From NCBI RefSeq assembly GCF_900343155.1, contig NZ_OUNG01000002.1, positions 1 to 64,000 of the forward strand: a stretch of DNA of 64,000 nucleotides. The letters run 5' to 3'. The notes under the pieces are model-generated. The model was not told where the DNA came from, made no database searches, and worked only from the letters and a program-made list of their open reading frames with translations. The stretch is from Lactimicrobium massiliense (GTDB lineage Bacteria; Bacillota_I; Bacilli_A; Erysipelotrichales; Erysipelotrichaceae). This document shows positions 19,798 to 28,413 of the stretch, in pieces. Both the position numbers and the translations under genes were made by a program. The first letter of the stretch is position 1; every line of letters begins with the position of its first letter.

Positions 19798-20088
19798 TTA
19801 TGCTCCAATTCCAATCAGCTTTAACAGAATCGTAATGACGTAATTGCACAGAACAAAGAACAGTGCAAAGAATGCAGTGAAAATCACAACCTCACCTGTA
19901 TTCTGCCAGATACCCTCACCGCGGTCAGAAGAACGCCAGTGCGGCCACACAACACGCTTGGCCTCCTTGCGGATGCCGCGGATCGTAAACCAATGGTCCT
20001 TCGGTGCTTTATTCTTCTTCTCAGCCTTGCGTCTGGCTTTTTCCTCAGCCTTCGCCTGTGCCTTGGCTTTCTTTTCTTCTTTTGCCAT
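19798..20088 (-). CDS. secE: Preprotein translocase subunit SecE
   Basis: 96 aa. A charged Lys/Ala/Glu-rich N-terminus, the conserved RKEAKRVVWPHW segment near residue 45, and a single C-terminal transmembrane helix form the normal SecE layout. It stabilises SecY in the membrane. The start at 20088 has AGGAGG 6 bases upstream; an upstream in-frame start is rejected. It lies between rpmG and nusG as in other Firmicutes. Confidence 0.95.
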   Translation of the reverse strand: MAKEEKKAKAQAKAEEKARRKAEKKNKAPKDHWFTIRGIRKEAKRVVWPHWRSSDRGEGIWQNTGEVVIFTAFFALFFVLCNYVITILLKLIGIGA

Positions 20089-20098
20089 TGGAAACCTC

Positions 20099-20254
20099 CT
20101 ACTTTGTTTCCTTATGCAGAGTCTTCTTTCCACACTTTGGGCAGTACTTCATCAGCTCCAGCCGCTTGCCATTGCCTTTGCGCGACTTATTCGTCGTATA
20201 ATTGCGGGACAGACAGACCTCGCATGCCAGGATGATCTTGTCATCTTTAGCCAT
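20099..20254 (-). CDS. rpmG: 50S ribosomal protein L33
   Basis: 51 aa, short but clear. It begins [20 protein letters not shown] and ends [16 protein letters not shown], so both CxxC zinc pairs are present (zinc-type L33). AAGGAG lies 10 bases before the ATG. Position before secE matches the usual Firmicutes order. Confidence 0.95.
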   Translation of the reverse strand: MAKDDKIILACEVCLSRNYTTNKSRKGNGKRLELMKYCPKCGKKTLHKETK

Positions 20255-20316
20255 AACAAAAACTCCTTCAAATGCCTTATTATTCTATACGCTGTTTTTT
20301 TCGGCGTCAATGGCCT

Positions 20317-20901
20317 TTATTTAACGGCATTTCTGACTTTTGAACGCACCCTCTGCAGCGTACAGTCATACGCCTTGCCCGTCATGCCAAGCAGCTGCGC
20401 ACCCTGCGCATACGTCAGACTCCTCTGCCAGCAGGCCATCACCCGCTTCTCTTTCACACTCATCTGCCGTACACTCTCAGCCAGACTGGCCAGGGCCTGC
20501 TCATAGTGCAGAGCATACTCCGGCTCTTTCATCCCCGCCGGTTCACCAATGCATTCATGCCCGCTGAAATTCTCACGTCCATTGAGAATCGCATCCAGAC
20601 TGACAGTCTCCATCTGCACATTCTGCAGAGATTTGACAAACTTGCTCAGCCGGTGGGTGATTACCCGGGCCGCAAAGGTTGCCAGGGATGCCTGCCGGTC
20701 AAAACGGTACGTATTGACAGCCTCCTGCAATGCCCTTAGTCCCAGTGCAAACATTTCATCTTCATACCGCTGTGCATACCAGTGTGGAAAACGATTGACG
20801 CAGTAACCGATCAGATTGTGAAACTGCTCATATAAAGCGCGCTGGGCATAGCCGTCTCCCATCCTGTTCATATACATCAGCTCATACGGATTGTCTCTCA
20901 T
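20317..20901 (-). CDS. Sigma-70 family sigma factor, SigH-like
   Basis: 194 aa. Region 2 around YEDEMFALGLRALQEAVNTY aligns with the SigH region 2 core, and region 4 (SVKEKRVMACWQRSLTYAQG onward, ending LQRVRSKVRNAVK) aligns with SigH region 4. It lies between rlmB and rpmG-secE-nusG, exactly where B. subtilis carries sigH, so it is the syntenic, diverged counterpart. The usual yacP between rlmB and sigH is missing. The start at 20901 has AGGGGG 9 bases upstream; an open extension to 20994 lacks one. The regulon is unknown; in B. subtilis SigH serves sporulation and competence, whereas no sporulation gene is seen here. Confidence 0.8.
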   Translation of the reverse strand: MRDNPYELMYMNRMGDGYAQRALYEQFHNLIGYCVNRFPHWYAQRYEDEMFALGLRALQEAVNTYRFDRQASLATFAARVITHRLSKFVKSLQNVQMETVSLDAILNGRENFSGHECIGEPAGMKEPEYALHYEQALASLAESVRQMSVKEKRVMACWQRSLTYAQGAQLLGMTGKAYDCTLQRVRSKVRNAVK

Positions 20902-21014
20902 ATAAAACGCCCCCTGTTTCCTGTATTGTGTCACAGGATTCAGCAGGAAGCGTTCTTGTCTTGTCGCCATATTGTCCGTCAGAATGACCGGCATTTTTCA
21001 ACAATTGTGGAGAA

Positions 21015-21728
21015 TTACAGAGGATGGCGCTTACTGAAGATCTCATACATCAGAATCCCAGCGGATACACTGGCATTCAGTGATGTGATCTTCCCCACCA
21101 TCGGCAAAGACACAATGTAGTCGCACTGCTTTGATAACAGGCGGGAAATCCCCTTACCCTCATTACCGATGACAAGCACTGTATTCACATCATAATGCAG
21201 GGCGCGGTAATCCTGACCATCCATGTCGGCACCGACAATCCACCAGCCCTTTTTCTTGAGATCTTCACATGTGCGGGACAGGTTTGTCACACAGGCACAC
21301 TTCACGGTATCAATGGCACCGGCAGACACCTTGGCAGCTGCCGGCGTCAGGCCGACTGCATTATTTTTCTTGAAAATGACACCATCCGCGCCAACCGCAT
21401 CCGCGGTACGCAGAATTGCGCCAAGATTATGAGGATCTTCTAGCTCATCCAGCATGATCAGCAGTCCCCTGCCGTCTTCCACATGTTCAATCAGGTTATC
21501 CACACTGTATGTCTGATATGGTGCAATCTCTGCACAGATACCCTGGTGATGATCACTGTGGACCATCTTAGCCATGGTTTTCTTATCGACCTGCTTCACA
21601 GGAATGTGCCGCATTGCTGCCAGCTTTTCCGCCTTGTCATCCGGAGAGGAAAGATAAATCACTTTGGCACGGCCGCCATCTTCCAGAATCTGATGGACAG
21701 TGTTTCTTCCATATATATACTGTGTCAT
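21015..21728 (-). CDS. rlmB: 23S rRNA (guanosine-2'-O)-methyltransferase RlmB
   Basis: 237 aa SpoU/TrmH-family enzyme with N-terminal substrate-binding domain (YIYGRNTVHQIL) and C-terminal SPOUT knot. Family motifs DELEDPHNLGAILRTADAVG, VIGNEGKGISR and LPMVGKITSLNASVSAGIL are all present. Overlaps the mrnC stop by 4 bases, in the conserved cysS-mrnC-rlmB operon. Confidence 0.97.
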   Translation of the reverse strand: MTQYIYGRNTVHQILEDGGRAKVIYLSSPDDKAEKLAAMRHIPVKQVDKKTMAKMVHSDHHQGICAEIAPYQTYSVDNLIEHVEDGRGLLIMLDELEDPHNLGAILRTADAVGADGVIFKKNNAVGLTPAAAKVSAGAIDTVKCACVTNLSRTCEDLKKKGWWIVGADMDGQDYRALHYDVNTVLVIGNEGKGISRLLSKQCDYIVSLPMVGKITSLNASVSAGILMYEIFSKRHPL

Positions 21729-22111
21729 TGCTTTTCCTCCATCGCAGTCACGGCATCAAAGATCTCCCGGATCCGCTCTTCTTTTCCCGCCAGTTCAAGA
21801 CCGCCAAGCAGTGCCTCAAAGCCAGTGGATATTTTATAGATCTGTACATCGGTATGTTTCGGCACGCTGCCGGTAAACCCGTTGCGGCCCCGCCGGAACC
21901 AGCCTTCCTCTTCTTCGTCAAAGAAGTTCTTTGCATGGAGTGTTTCATAGAAGCGGCACTGTGCCTTGGCCGAGACATAAGAAACACTCAGCCTCTGCAG
22001 CGTCTTGCCTCTGCCTTCACCCTTTTCGATCAGCCAGCGGCGTACATACAGTGACCATACCGCATCACCCAGGAACGCCAGTGTGCGGCCTGAACAAAGT
22101 TCCGGATTCAT
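21725..22111 (-). CDS. mrnC: Mini-ribonuclease III
   Basis: 128 aa. An RNase III catalytic domain without the dsRNA-binding domain: LAFLGDAVWSLYVR carries the catalytic Asp, and TGFEALLGGLEL the second acidic cluster. It matures 23S rRNA ends in B. subtilis. The ATG at 22111 overlaps the cysS TGA (TGATG). Confidence 0.95.
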   Translation of the reverse strand: MNPELCSGRTLAFLGDAVWSLYVRRWLIEKGEGRGKTLQRLSVSYVSAKAQCRFYETLHAKNFFDEEEEGWFRRGRNGFTGSVPKHTDVQIYKISTGFEALLGGLELAGKEERIREIFDAVTAMEEKQ

Positions 22112-23454
22112 CAAAGCAGTCCCTTTTCCATCAGCTGTTTTCTGGCCGCATCTGCAGCATCCCAGTTCTTTTCAGCCTTGGCCTTGTTCCAGGCGGCAAA
22201 CAACGCCTTGTCATCTTCTGTCACAACCGGCTTTTCCACTACAATGCCAAGCACATCCAGCATCTTGGCCACACTGTTGCGATACCTGCCAACCTCTTCC
22301 CAGCTGACATCCTTTGTACGCAGCAGCTGGTTGATCTTCTTGACCGTATCAAAGATCACAGCATAGGCATTCGGTGTGTTCATGTCATCATCCATGCAGT
22401 CTAGGAAGGCACGCCACGATGCCTCATCAAAGGCATCGGTGCCGGCATAGCCAGCCAGCTGTGCCTTGATATCGGCCTGATGCAGCGGCTTCATGACCTT
22501 GTCAAGCTCCTTGCGGGCTGTTTCAACCGTCTCATCCGAGAAGTTGAGCTCTTTGCGGTAATGCACACTGGATACAAGCCATCTGGTCAGATTGGTGCCA
22601 AGCTGGGCAATGACATCCTTTGCCCACAGTGTATTGCCAAGAGACTTGGACATCTTTTCACCATTGATGTTGACCATCGCGTTGTGAATCCAGTAATTCG
22701 CCAGGCAGTTATGATGCATGGCTTCCTGCTGAGCCGCCTCATTTTCATGATGCGGGAATTTCAGATCCATGCCGCCGCCATGAATATCAATCCTCTCACC
22801 AAGATTGTTGTTAATCATGACAACACATTCTGTATGCCATCCAGGTCTGCCCTTGCCCCATGGCGAATCCCACTGGATGCCTTTGTCCGTCTTTTTCCAC
22901 AAAGCAAAGTCATATGGGTTGCGCTTGCCATCACCGGTTTCATCCACACGCTCAGAAGCACCTGCCTCCAGCTGATCCAGCTTCTGGTGGGAAATCTCAC
23001 CATACTTCGGATCCGAATCCACGCTGAAGTAAACATCCCCATTGACCTCATAGGCATGGCCGCTCTTGACCAGACCGTCAATGAAGGAAATGATCTGATC
23101 CATTGTCTGGGTCACTCTTGGCGTAATATCAGGAAGTTCCGTATTCAATTGCTTTCTGACATCCTGATACGCATCAATATAGCGCTGGGCAATGACAGCC
23201 TCAGTCGTACCTTCCTGGGCAGCCTTATTGATGATCTTGTCATCCACATCCGTAAAGTTGGAAACATAGGTCACCGTATACCCCTCTGCCTCAAACAGCC
23301 TCTTAAGAACATCAAACACAATCATCGGTCTGGCATTGCCAATGTGTGCATAGTTATATACCGTCGGGCCGCAGACATACATATCCACATGACCTTCATG
23401 AATTGGCTTGAAATCCTCAATCTGCAATGTACGCGTATTATACAGTCGAATCAT
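22111..23454 (-). CDS. cysS: Cysteinyl-tRNA synthetase
   Basis: 447 aa class I synthetase. Visible features are CGPTVYNYAHIGNARP (zinc Cys plus HIGN signature, from about residue 28), the LDLKFPHHENE segment with zinc ligands, and KMSKSLGN. The open frame reaches 23472, but MIRLYNT at 23454 has GGGAGG 5 bases upstream. Expression is controlled by the T-box just upstream. First gene of cysS-mrnC-rlmB. Confidence 0.98.
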   Translation of the reverse strand: MIRLYNTRTLQIEDFKPIHEGHVDMYVCGPTVYNYAHIGNARPMIVFDVLKRLFEAEGYTVTYVSNFTDVDDKIINKAAQEGTTEAVIAQRYIDAYQDVRKQLNTELPDITPRVTQTMDQIISFIDGLVKSGHAYEVNGDVYFSVDSDPKYGEISHQKLDQLEAGASERVDETGDGKRNPYDFALWKKTDKGIQWDSPWGKGRPGWHTECVVMINNNLGERIDIHGGGMDLKFPHHENEAAQQEAMHHNCLANYWIHNAMVNINGEKMSKSLGNTLWAKDVIAQLGTNLTRWLVSSVHYRKELNFSDETVETARKELDKVMKPLHQADIKAQLAGYAGTDAFDEASWRAFLDCMDDDMNTPNAYAVIFDTVKKINQLLRTKDVSWEEVGRYRNSVAKMLDVLGIVVEKPVVTEDDKALFAAWNKAKAEKNWDAADAARKQLMEKGLL

Positions 23455-23470
23455 ACTATCCTCCCTTTTC

Positions 23471-23680
23471 AAAAAAGGCGTCTTTCTTTAAAAAGACGCC
23501 TCGCGCGGTTCCACTTTTCATTCTGCTCAAAGCCATAACGCGGCATACGTCAGACCCTACTGCATTCAGATCTGCCCTCGCGGATGCACTCCCCATCACG
23601 CAGACATGCGGCGCTTCCACCATACCGCCTTCGCTTCCATGCCAGACATGCAGGTACCCGTTCCGTTCAACGGTTTCCTT
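23471..23680 (-). promoter_or_regulatory. T-box riboswitch upstream of cysS
   Basis: The leader carries GTGGAACCGCGCG (23502-23515), the T-box antiterminator sequence that pairs with the tRNA acceptor end. A strong terminator follows: GGCGTCTTT/AAAGACGCC and six T (23471-23500). Uncharged tRNA-Cys is the expected ligand given the gene; TGC triplets are present but I did not fix the specifier loop. Confidence 0.9.
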
Positions 23681-23681
23681 G

Positions 23682-23710
23682 ATGATATCAGATATTAAAG
23701 TCGTTTTCAA
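23682..23710 (-). promoter_or_regulatory. cysS T-box promoter
   Basis: Minus-strand TTGAAA (23710-23705), 17-bp spacer, TATCAT (23687-23682), inside the last codons of the preceding GYF-domain gene. Confidence 0.5.
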
Positions 23711-23918
23711 ACTCGCTGCTTTCCGTCAGATAGAACGAATAAATCGTATTGCCGATCTTCATCCACTGTGACAAATCCGGCATCCAGATCCAGTCATTCC
23801 CATCCAGAATTCCCTTGGAAATCAAATTGGAAAGCTCCTTGTCAGAATACGGCCCATACTTATCCCTGGACCCATCATTTTTCATGTAGTACCAGATCTT
23901 CTCACTGCCTGCGTCCAT
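23688..23918 (-). CDS. Small GYF_2-like domain protein
   Basis: 76 aa. The pattern WYYMKNDGSRDKYGPYSDKE, then LSNLISKGILDGNDWIWMPD and W near the end, matches GYF_2 (DUF4339) domains, which are small protein-binding modules often joined to membrane proteins. No transmembrane segment or signal peptide. It starts 3 bases after the stop of the transmembrane XRE protein, so they are almost certainly co-expressed and may be partners. Function unknown. Confidence 0.7.
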   Translation of the reverse strand: MDAGSEKIWYYMKNDGSRDKYGPYSDKELSNLISKGILDGNDWIWMPDLSQWMKIGNTIYSFYLTESSEFENDFNI

Positions 23919-23921
23919 AGC

Positions 23922-26099
23922 TCAGTCCGCCTCCACATATACCGTAATTGCACTATTCGAGGAACTAATCGTATATTCCTTGGATTCATCACTGATCTTA
24001 TAGCCGCCTGGTGCACTCAGGCCAAGATCACTTGCAGAATAAGAACCCGCAGACACTTTATTGACCGTCTGTGTTCCCACTTCACTGTTACTGTCTTTAT
24101 CAACATACGTCACCGCAACATTGACATCAGAAGACTGTTTAGGTGCATTGTAAGTCACATTGATCTGGCTGGTGGAACTTTCACCATACTTGCTGTCATT
24201 GGAACCTGCCGCAACACCAATGGTATAGTTCGTACCATCCTGCAGGTTGGCACCACTGATCGTGTAGAAAGTCTGTGATACCTGGCCAGCGGATTCACCA
24301 TTGATCGTCAGATCATAGTAGCTGGCATTGGATACAGCGTTCCAACTGATGGTCAAGGCACCGGTAGCGTCGACATTGGTGCTCAATCCGCTTGGGGCAT
24401 CCAGCTGGATCGTCTTGGCATTGTATGTGTAATTCACCGTGCTGGCATCACTGTCCGAATATTTTTTGGAATCGTTTGCCTTGGCAACGATCGATACCGT
24501 ATAGGTTGTGCCGCTGCTCAAAGAGGATGCCGGAATGGAAGCAGAGTTGCTGGCACTCTTGGCCAATGTGCCAACAGATGGTGAAACAGTGACTTCATAG
24601 TAGTCTGCATTGGTTACAGCATCCCACTTGATCTGCACATTCTCGGTTGTCTCGGTAAAGGTGATATTGGTTACTGCTGAAAGCTTGCCTGTATCCGCGG
24701 ATGCTGAGGCACTTGCCGTTGCCGAGGCATCGGCAGTGTTTTCGTACTGGTTGTAAGTATTGTCGCCGGCACCATACATCTTGCCATCCTTGGTAATGGC
24801 AATCAGCGTATTGCCGTGAGCTGCAATGAAGCTGACATTCTTCCAGTTCTTGACGGCATCGGTGATCGCGCTGTCAGAGCTGACTGCCACAACCGTGCCA
24901 TCTTTCTTCAAACCGGCAACGACATCATTGCCAGCTGCCAGAGCTGTGATATTGGAGATTGAAGAGGCATCCAGTGCAGAACCGCCATTGATTGCCACAC
25001 TCTGCACCGCACCGTTTGCAATGACGTAGTACAGGGCATGATCACTCAGAGCGACAAGCTTGATATTGTTGTCCGAAGGAATCTTGATGCCGCCGGAAGA
25101 TAACAAGGTGCCGCTCTTTGTCAGAGCAACCGTAACATCCTTGCCTGCATACACAGACGATACATTCTGCCAGTCAGATACCTTGCACGCTGTATCCGAA
25201 CCGGTGCATTCCACCGAGCCATCTTTGCGTACCGCGGCGATATGATCTTCGCCCATGGCAATATCCGTGATATTGCTCCAGTCAGAAGTGTCCAGAGAAC
25301 TGTTTGTCGTCACAACCGTGCCATCTTTCTTCAGAGCAGCAGCTGTTTCATCATATCCGCTGATCTGTACCGCATTGCTCAGCTTGCTTGTGTCTATGGT
25401 GCCATGGCTTGTGATCTTGCCGTCACTGTCCAGATACAGGGAATACTTGCTGCCAAGCACCAGGCGGTTAGTAGAGCCAACCGACAGAGTGGAAGAGGAA
25501 CCGCGGCCTTTGAGCGCAATCAGCAGAATGGCAAGCACTGCCACTGCGGCAATGCAGCCAGCCAGCACAAACACGGTTTTACGTTTCTTCAGAGGCTGCT
25601 TCTTTTTTACTGTCTTCCTGGGACGCGAAGCCTGCCTGATTTCCTTTTCATCCTCCTCGTCCCAATCGTCATCCTCATCATCTTCGTCAGAGGTATCTTT
25701 GGTTTCACTCTCTTTGGTCAGATCATCCGGATTCATAACCTTGGTAGCACCAAGATCTTCGTCCCGGTCCTGATCCAGAACGGTGGTTGGACTGTCATCC
25801 ACTGTATCCAGCTGCTGGGTAGCAGCCATACCATTATTTTTCTGGAAAGGAATGGTGGCACTCTTTTCCAGATTATCGATATTTGGCATCACAAATGTCA
25901 TGGTATTGTCCAGCAGTGCCGTTACATCAATATGGTAAAGGGATGCCAGTGCCTTCAGATGCATGATGTCCGGGATACTGTTGCCATTTTCCCAATTCAT
26001 ATATTCTGCCACCGGCACAAACAGCCGTTTGGCAATTTCCGACTGCGGCAGTCCACTGTTTTTCCGCAGCAGGTTCAGTTTCTCTGGAAGCTTGTTCAT
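23922..26099 (-). CDS. Transmembrane protein with cytoplasmic XRE domain and extracellular RCC1-like and Fn3 domains
   Basis: 725 aa. Residues 4-58 form an XRE helix-turn-helix (LRKNSGLPQSEIAKRL, then WENGNSIPDI). A long acidic linker (about 98-155) contains TTVLD and ATKVM motifs. A basic stretch precedes one membrane helix at about 175-196. Outside are RCC1/propeller-like repeats (AVRKDGSV, GLKKDGTVV, AITKDGKMYGAGDN; about 205-455), two fibronectin type III domains, and a C-terminal MucBP-like module (VAVTYVDKDSN). The layout recalls RodZ or membrane-bound regulators. The ATG at 26099 has GGGAGG 6 bases upstream. Function unknown; a surface sensor is one possibility. Confidence 0.75.
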   Translation of the reverse strand: MNKLPEKLNLLRKNSGLPQSEIAKRLFVPVAEYMNWENGNSIPDIMHLKALASLYHIDVTALLDNTMTFVMPNIDNLEKSATIPFQKNNGMAATQQLDTVDDSPTTVLDQDRDEDLGATKVMNPDDLTKESETKDTSDEDDEDDDWDEEDEKEIRQASRPRKTVKKKQPLKKRKTVFVLAGCIAAVAVLAILLIALKGRGSSSTLSVGSTNRLVLGSKYSLYLDSDGKITSHGTIDTSKLSNAVQISGYDETAAALKKDGTVVTTNSSLDTSDWSNITDIAMGEDHIAAVRKDGSVECTGSDTACKVSDWQNVSSVYAGKDVTVALTKSGTLLSSGGIKIPSDNNIKLVALSDHALYYVIANGAVQSVAINGGSALDASSISNITALAAGNDVVAGLKKDGTVVAVSSDSAITDAVKNWKNVSFIAAHGNTLIAITKDGKMYGAGDNTYNQYENTADASATASASASADTGKLSAVTNITFTETTENVQIKWDAVTNADYYEVTVSPSVGTLAKSASNSASIPASSLSSGTTYTVSIVAKANDSKKYSDSDASTVNYTYNAKTIQLDAPSGLSTNVDATGALTISWNAVSNASYYDLTINGESAGQVSQTFYTISGANLQDGTNYTIGVAAGSNDSKYGESSTSQINVTYNAPKQSSDVNVAVTYVDKDSNSEVGTQTVNKVSAGSYSASDLGLSAPGGYKISDESKEYTISSSNSAITVYVEAD

Positions 26100-26177
26100 A
26101 GCGATCCTCCCTGCCCTATATTTTATGTGCACTCTATTTTCTTTTCAACGAAATGCCGCGTTTGTCCGCTTTTCCAA

Positions 26178-26206
26178 CAAAAAAAGACTCTGGACAAGCC
26201 AGAGCC
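26178..26206 (-). terminator. gap terminator
   Basis: Minus-strand GGCTCTGG/CCAGAGTC hairpin followed by seven T, 15 bases after the gap stop. Confidence 0.9.
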
Positions 26207-26221
26207 TTCATTGTACAAAGC

Positions 26222-27241
26222 TTACTTAACGTTAGCGAAGTACTTGATTGTACGAACCATCTGAGAAGTATAGGAGTTCTCGTTATCGTACCAGGAAACT
26301 GTCTGTACTTCGTATGTGTCGTCGTCAATCTTGTTGACCATTGTCTGAGTAGCATCGAAGATGGAACCATGTGTCTCATCGATGATATCGCTGGAGACAA
26401 TGTCCTCATCGTTGTATGCGAAGGAATCAGACTGAGCAGCCTTCATAGCAGCGTTGATGGCGTCAACAGTAACATCCTTGCCCTTGACAACGGAGAACAG
26501 CAGTGTTGTGGATCCTGTAGGAACCGGAACACGCTGAGCAGCGCCGATCAGCTTGCCATTCAGTTCAGGCAGAACCAGACCGATAGCCTTAGCAGCACCG
26601 GAAGAAGCCGGTACGATGTTGCAGGCACCAGCTCTGGAACGACGCAGGTTGCCCTTTCTCTGAGGTCCATCGAGAATCATCTGGTCACCTGTGTAAGCAT
26701 GAACTGTGCACATAATACCAGACTGAATCGGATACAGATCATTCAGTGTCTTAGCCATCGGAGCCAGGCAGTTCGTTGTGCAGGAAGCAGCAGAGATAAT
26801 CTTGTCTTCCGGCTTCAGTGTCTTCTCGTTTACGCTGTAAACGATAGTCGGCAGATCATTTCCAGCAGGAGCGGAAATAACAACCTTCTTAGCACCAGCA
26901 TCGATATGAGCCTGTGCCTTGGCCTTGCTTGTATAGAAGCCTGTGCACTCCAGAACAACGTCAACATTCAGCTCACCCCAAGGCAGATCCTTAGCATCCT
27001 TCTCAGAGTAAATTCTGATTTCCTTGCCGTCAACTGTCAGTGTACCCTTCTCATCATCGCAGGAAATTGCATGATCCCACTTACCATGTGTTGTGTCATG
27101 CTTCAGCAGGTAAGCAAGCATGGAAGGCTTTGTCAGATCATTGATCGCAACGACCTCATAGCCTTCTGATACAAACATCTGTCTGAAAGCAAGACGTCCG
27201 ATGCGGCCGAAACCATTAATTGCAACTCTTACATCTGTCAT
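26222..27241 (-). CDS. gap: Glyceraldehyde-3-phosphate dehydrogenase, type I
   Basis: 339 aa glycolytic enzyme. INGFGRIGRLAFRQMF is the NAD-binding motif; SCTTNCLAP carries the catalytic Cys. The open frame is open to 27313, but MTDVRVAINGFG at 27241 is the family start. The AAGGAGG lies 15 bases upstream, unusually far; a TCTA/TAGA mini-stem in the spacer could shorten it. It is monocistronic between a strong promoter and a terminator. Confidence 0.97.
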   Translation of the reverse strand: MTDVRVAINGFGRIGRLAFRQMFVSEGYEVVAINDLTKPSMLAYLLKHDTTHGKWDHAISCDDEKGTLTVDGKEIRIYSEKDAKDLPWGELNVDVVLECTGFYTSKAKAQAHIDAGAKKVVISAPAGNDLPTIVYSVNEKTLKPEDKIISAASCTTNCLAPMAKTLNDLYPIQSGIMCTVHAYTGDQMILDGPQRKGNLRRSRAGACNIVPASSGAAKAIGLVLPELNGKLIGAAQRVPVPTGSTTLLFSVVKGKDVTVDAINAAMKAAQSDSFAYNDEDIVSSDIIDETHGSIFDATQTMVNKIDDDTYEVQTVSWYDNENSYTSQMVRTIKYFANVK

Positions 27242-27277
27242 ATTGTCTAATCTAGACCTCCTTAATGTTGCGCTTAA

Positions 27278-27306
27278 ATTATAAAGTCTCACTGTTTGTT
27301 CGTCAA
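27278..27306 (-). promoter_or_regulatory. gap promoter
   Basis: Minus-strand TTGACG (27306-27301), 17-bp spacer, perfect TATAAT (27283-27278). The -35 is part of a GTCAATTGAC palindrome. Confidence 0.8.
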
Positions 27307-27322
27307 TTGACAAGGCTAAATC

Positions 27323-28237
27323 CTAGAACGCTTCGTTCTGATTTAATGGCCTCCTCGATACCGCTAATGCCTCCTTCACATTGGACGCCTGCGACTGATA
27401 CAGCTTGTTAAACAATTCATAGTCATTGATGCGCACCATCGTGCCAATATAATCGTGATGTTTTGCATTAGGAAACAGCGGCGTAAAGTTTTCTGCCTTT
27501 GATACATTGAAATGTACTCTTGGACGTTCCTGCAGGCAGGCATTCAGCAGTTTGGCCAAAGCTACACTGTCCAGATACACCAGCTCATCAATATAGAAAT
27601 CGGAGCCCTGCATCGTCAGTGCCGCATAGCCGTCAATCCTGTCCTGGCCATTGTAATATCCGATGATCTTGCCGCCCTGGGCTGCAATTTCATTGCGGTA
27701 GCGCACAAAATCCTTTAGATCACGGCAGTAAAAGCCCGAAAAGCGCCGGATATAAGCAGAATATACTTTCAGCATATCCAGTGCCTGTACGTCATAGGCG
27801 CAGCCAAAGGAAGGCACCCGCTTCACATCCTGCCGCTGCACCATCCATCCTGTCCGATACATCCCTGCCCGGAATCCAAATGGTTCATACAGGGCAGGAT
27901 CCCTGGCCCGGATGAAGGTCATCAGCTCGGAATGGGCACACGCATCCACCGTCACATTCATCAGCTGATGCATATAGCCTTTTCCCTGATAGGAAGGCAG
28001 CGTGCATACACCGGAAATCATGCTTGCGGAAAGTACCCTGCCATGAAACATGACCGGATGGGTATGGCGGCACAAAGAAGACACAATCCGCCCATCTTCC
28101 TTCACAACATAGCAGGATGCCGGATCCCATACCGACTTGAAGTAGTAATCAATATATCCTGGATCTTCCTGTGGAAAACAGATTTTCCACATCTCACGGA
28201 CCTGCTGGCGGTCCTTTTCTTCTGCCAGTACGATCAT
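27323..28237 (-). CDS. GNAT family N-acetyltransferase, Eis-like
   Basis: 304 aa. The N-terminal GNAT fold includes SGVCTLPSYQGKGYMHQLM, the acetyl-CoA binding motif A (R/Q-x-x-G-x-G/A type, here QGKGYM) around residue 89. The overall length and layout resemble Eis-type acetyltransferases with a second GNAT-like half. Substrate unknown. ATG at 28237 with AAGGAGG 8 bases upstream; it overlaps the stop of a small membrane-protein frame (ATGA), so it is coupled to the whiA operon. Confidence 0.85.
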   Translation of the reverse strand: MIVLAEEKDRQQVREMWKICFPQEDPGYIDYYFKSVWDPASCYVVKEDGRIVSSLCRHTHPVMFHGRVLSASMISGVCTLPSYQGKGYMHQLMNVTVDACAHSELMTFIRARDPALYEPFGFRAGMYRTGWMVQRQDVKRVPSFGCAYDVQALDMLKVYSAYIRRFSGFYCRDLKDFVRYRNEIAAQGGKIIGYYNGQDRIDGYAALTMQGSDFYIDELVYLDSVALAKLLNACLQERPRVHFNVSKAENFTPLFPNAKHHDYIGTMVRINDYELFNKLYQSQASNVKEALAVSRRPLNQNEAF

Positions 28238-28413
28238 AAGCGGTCCTCCTTGTTCTTCTTCATTTCGCGCTCTGTTTTCAACAGCCTTCTGGTACGGATC
28301 AGACCGATCACAGACATCATCATCGCCAGTGTGTACAGCCCCCAAAACTGTGGTGCCAGCACATACATCACAATCATGCCCACTGTGATCGCTGAAAGAT
28401 AAATGAAGATCAC
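28234..28413 (-). CDS. Small two-helix membrane protein between whiA and the acetyltransferase
   Basis: 59 aa. The GTG start overlaps the whiA TGA (GTGTGA), and the stop overlaps the acetyltransferase start (TTATGATC). The sequence has two hydrophobic segments (about 2-20 and 24-40) and a basic/charged tail ending KKNKEDRL. Tight coupling on both sides supports that it is translated. An internal ATG start (residue 13 or 16) is possible. No family recognised. Confidence 0.6.
   Translation of the reverse strand: MIFIYLSAITVGMIVMYVLAPQFWGLYTLAMMMSVIGLIRTRRLLKTEREMKKNKEDRL

Noticed and set aside
24392-26264. Plus-strand frames opposite the XRE membrane protein
   Set aside because: Shadows of the repetitive minus-strand gene; no start signals or domains.
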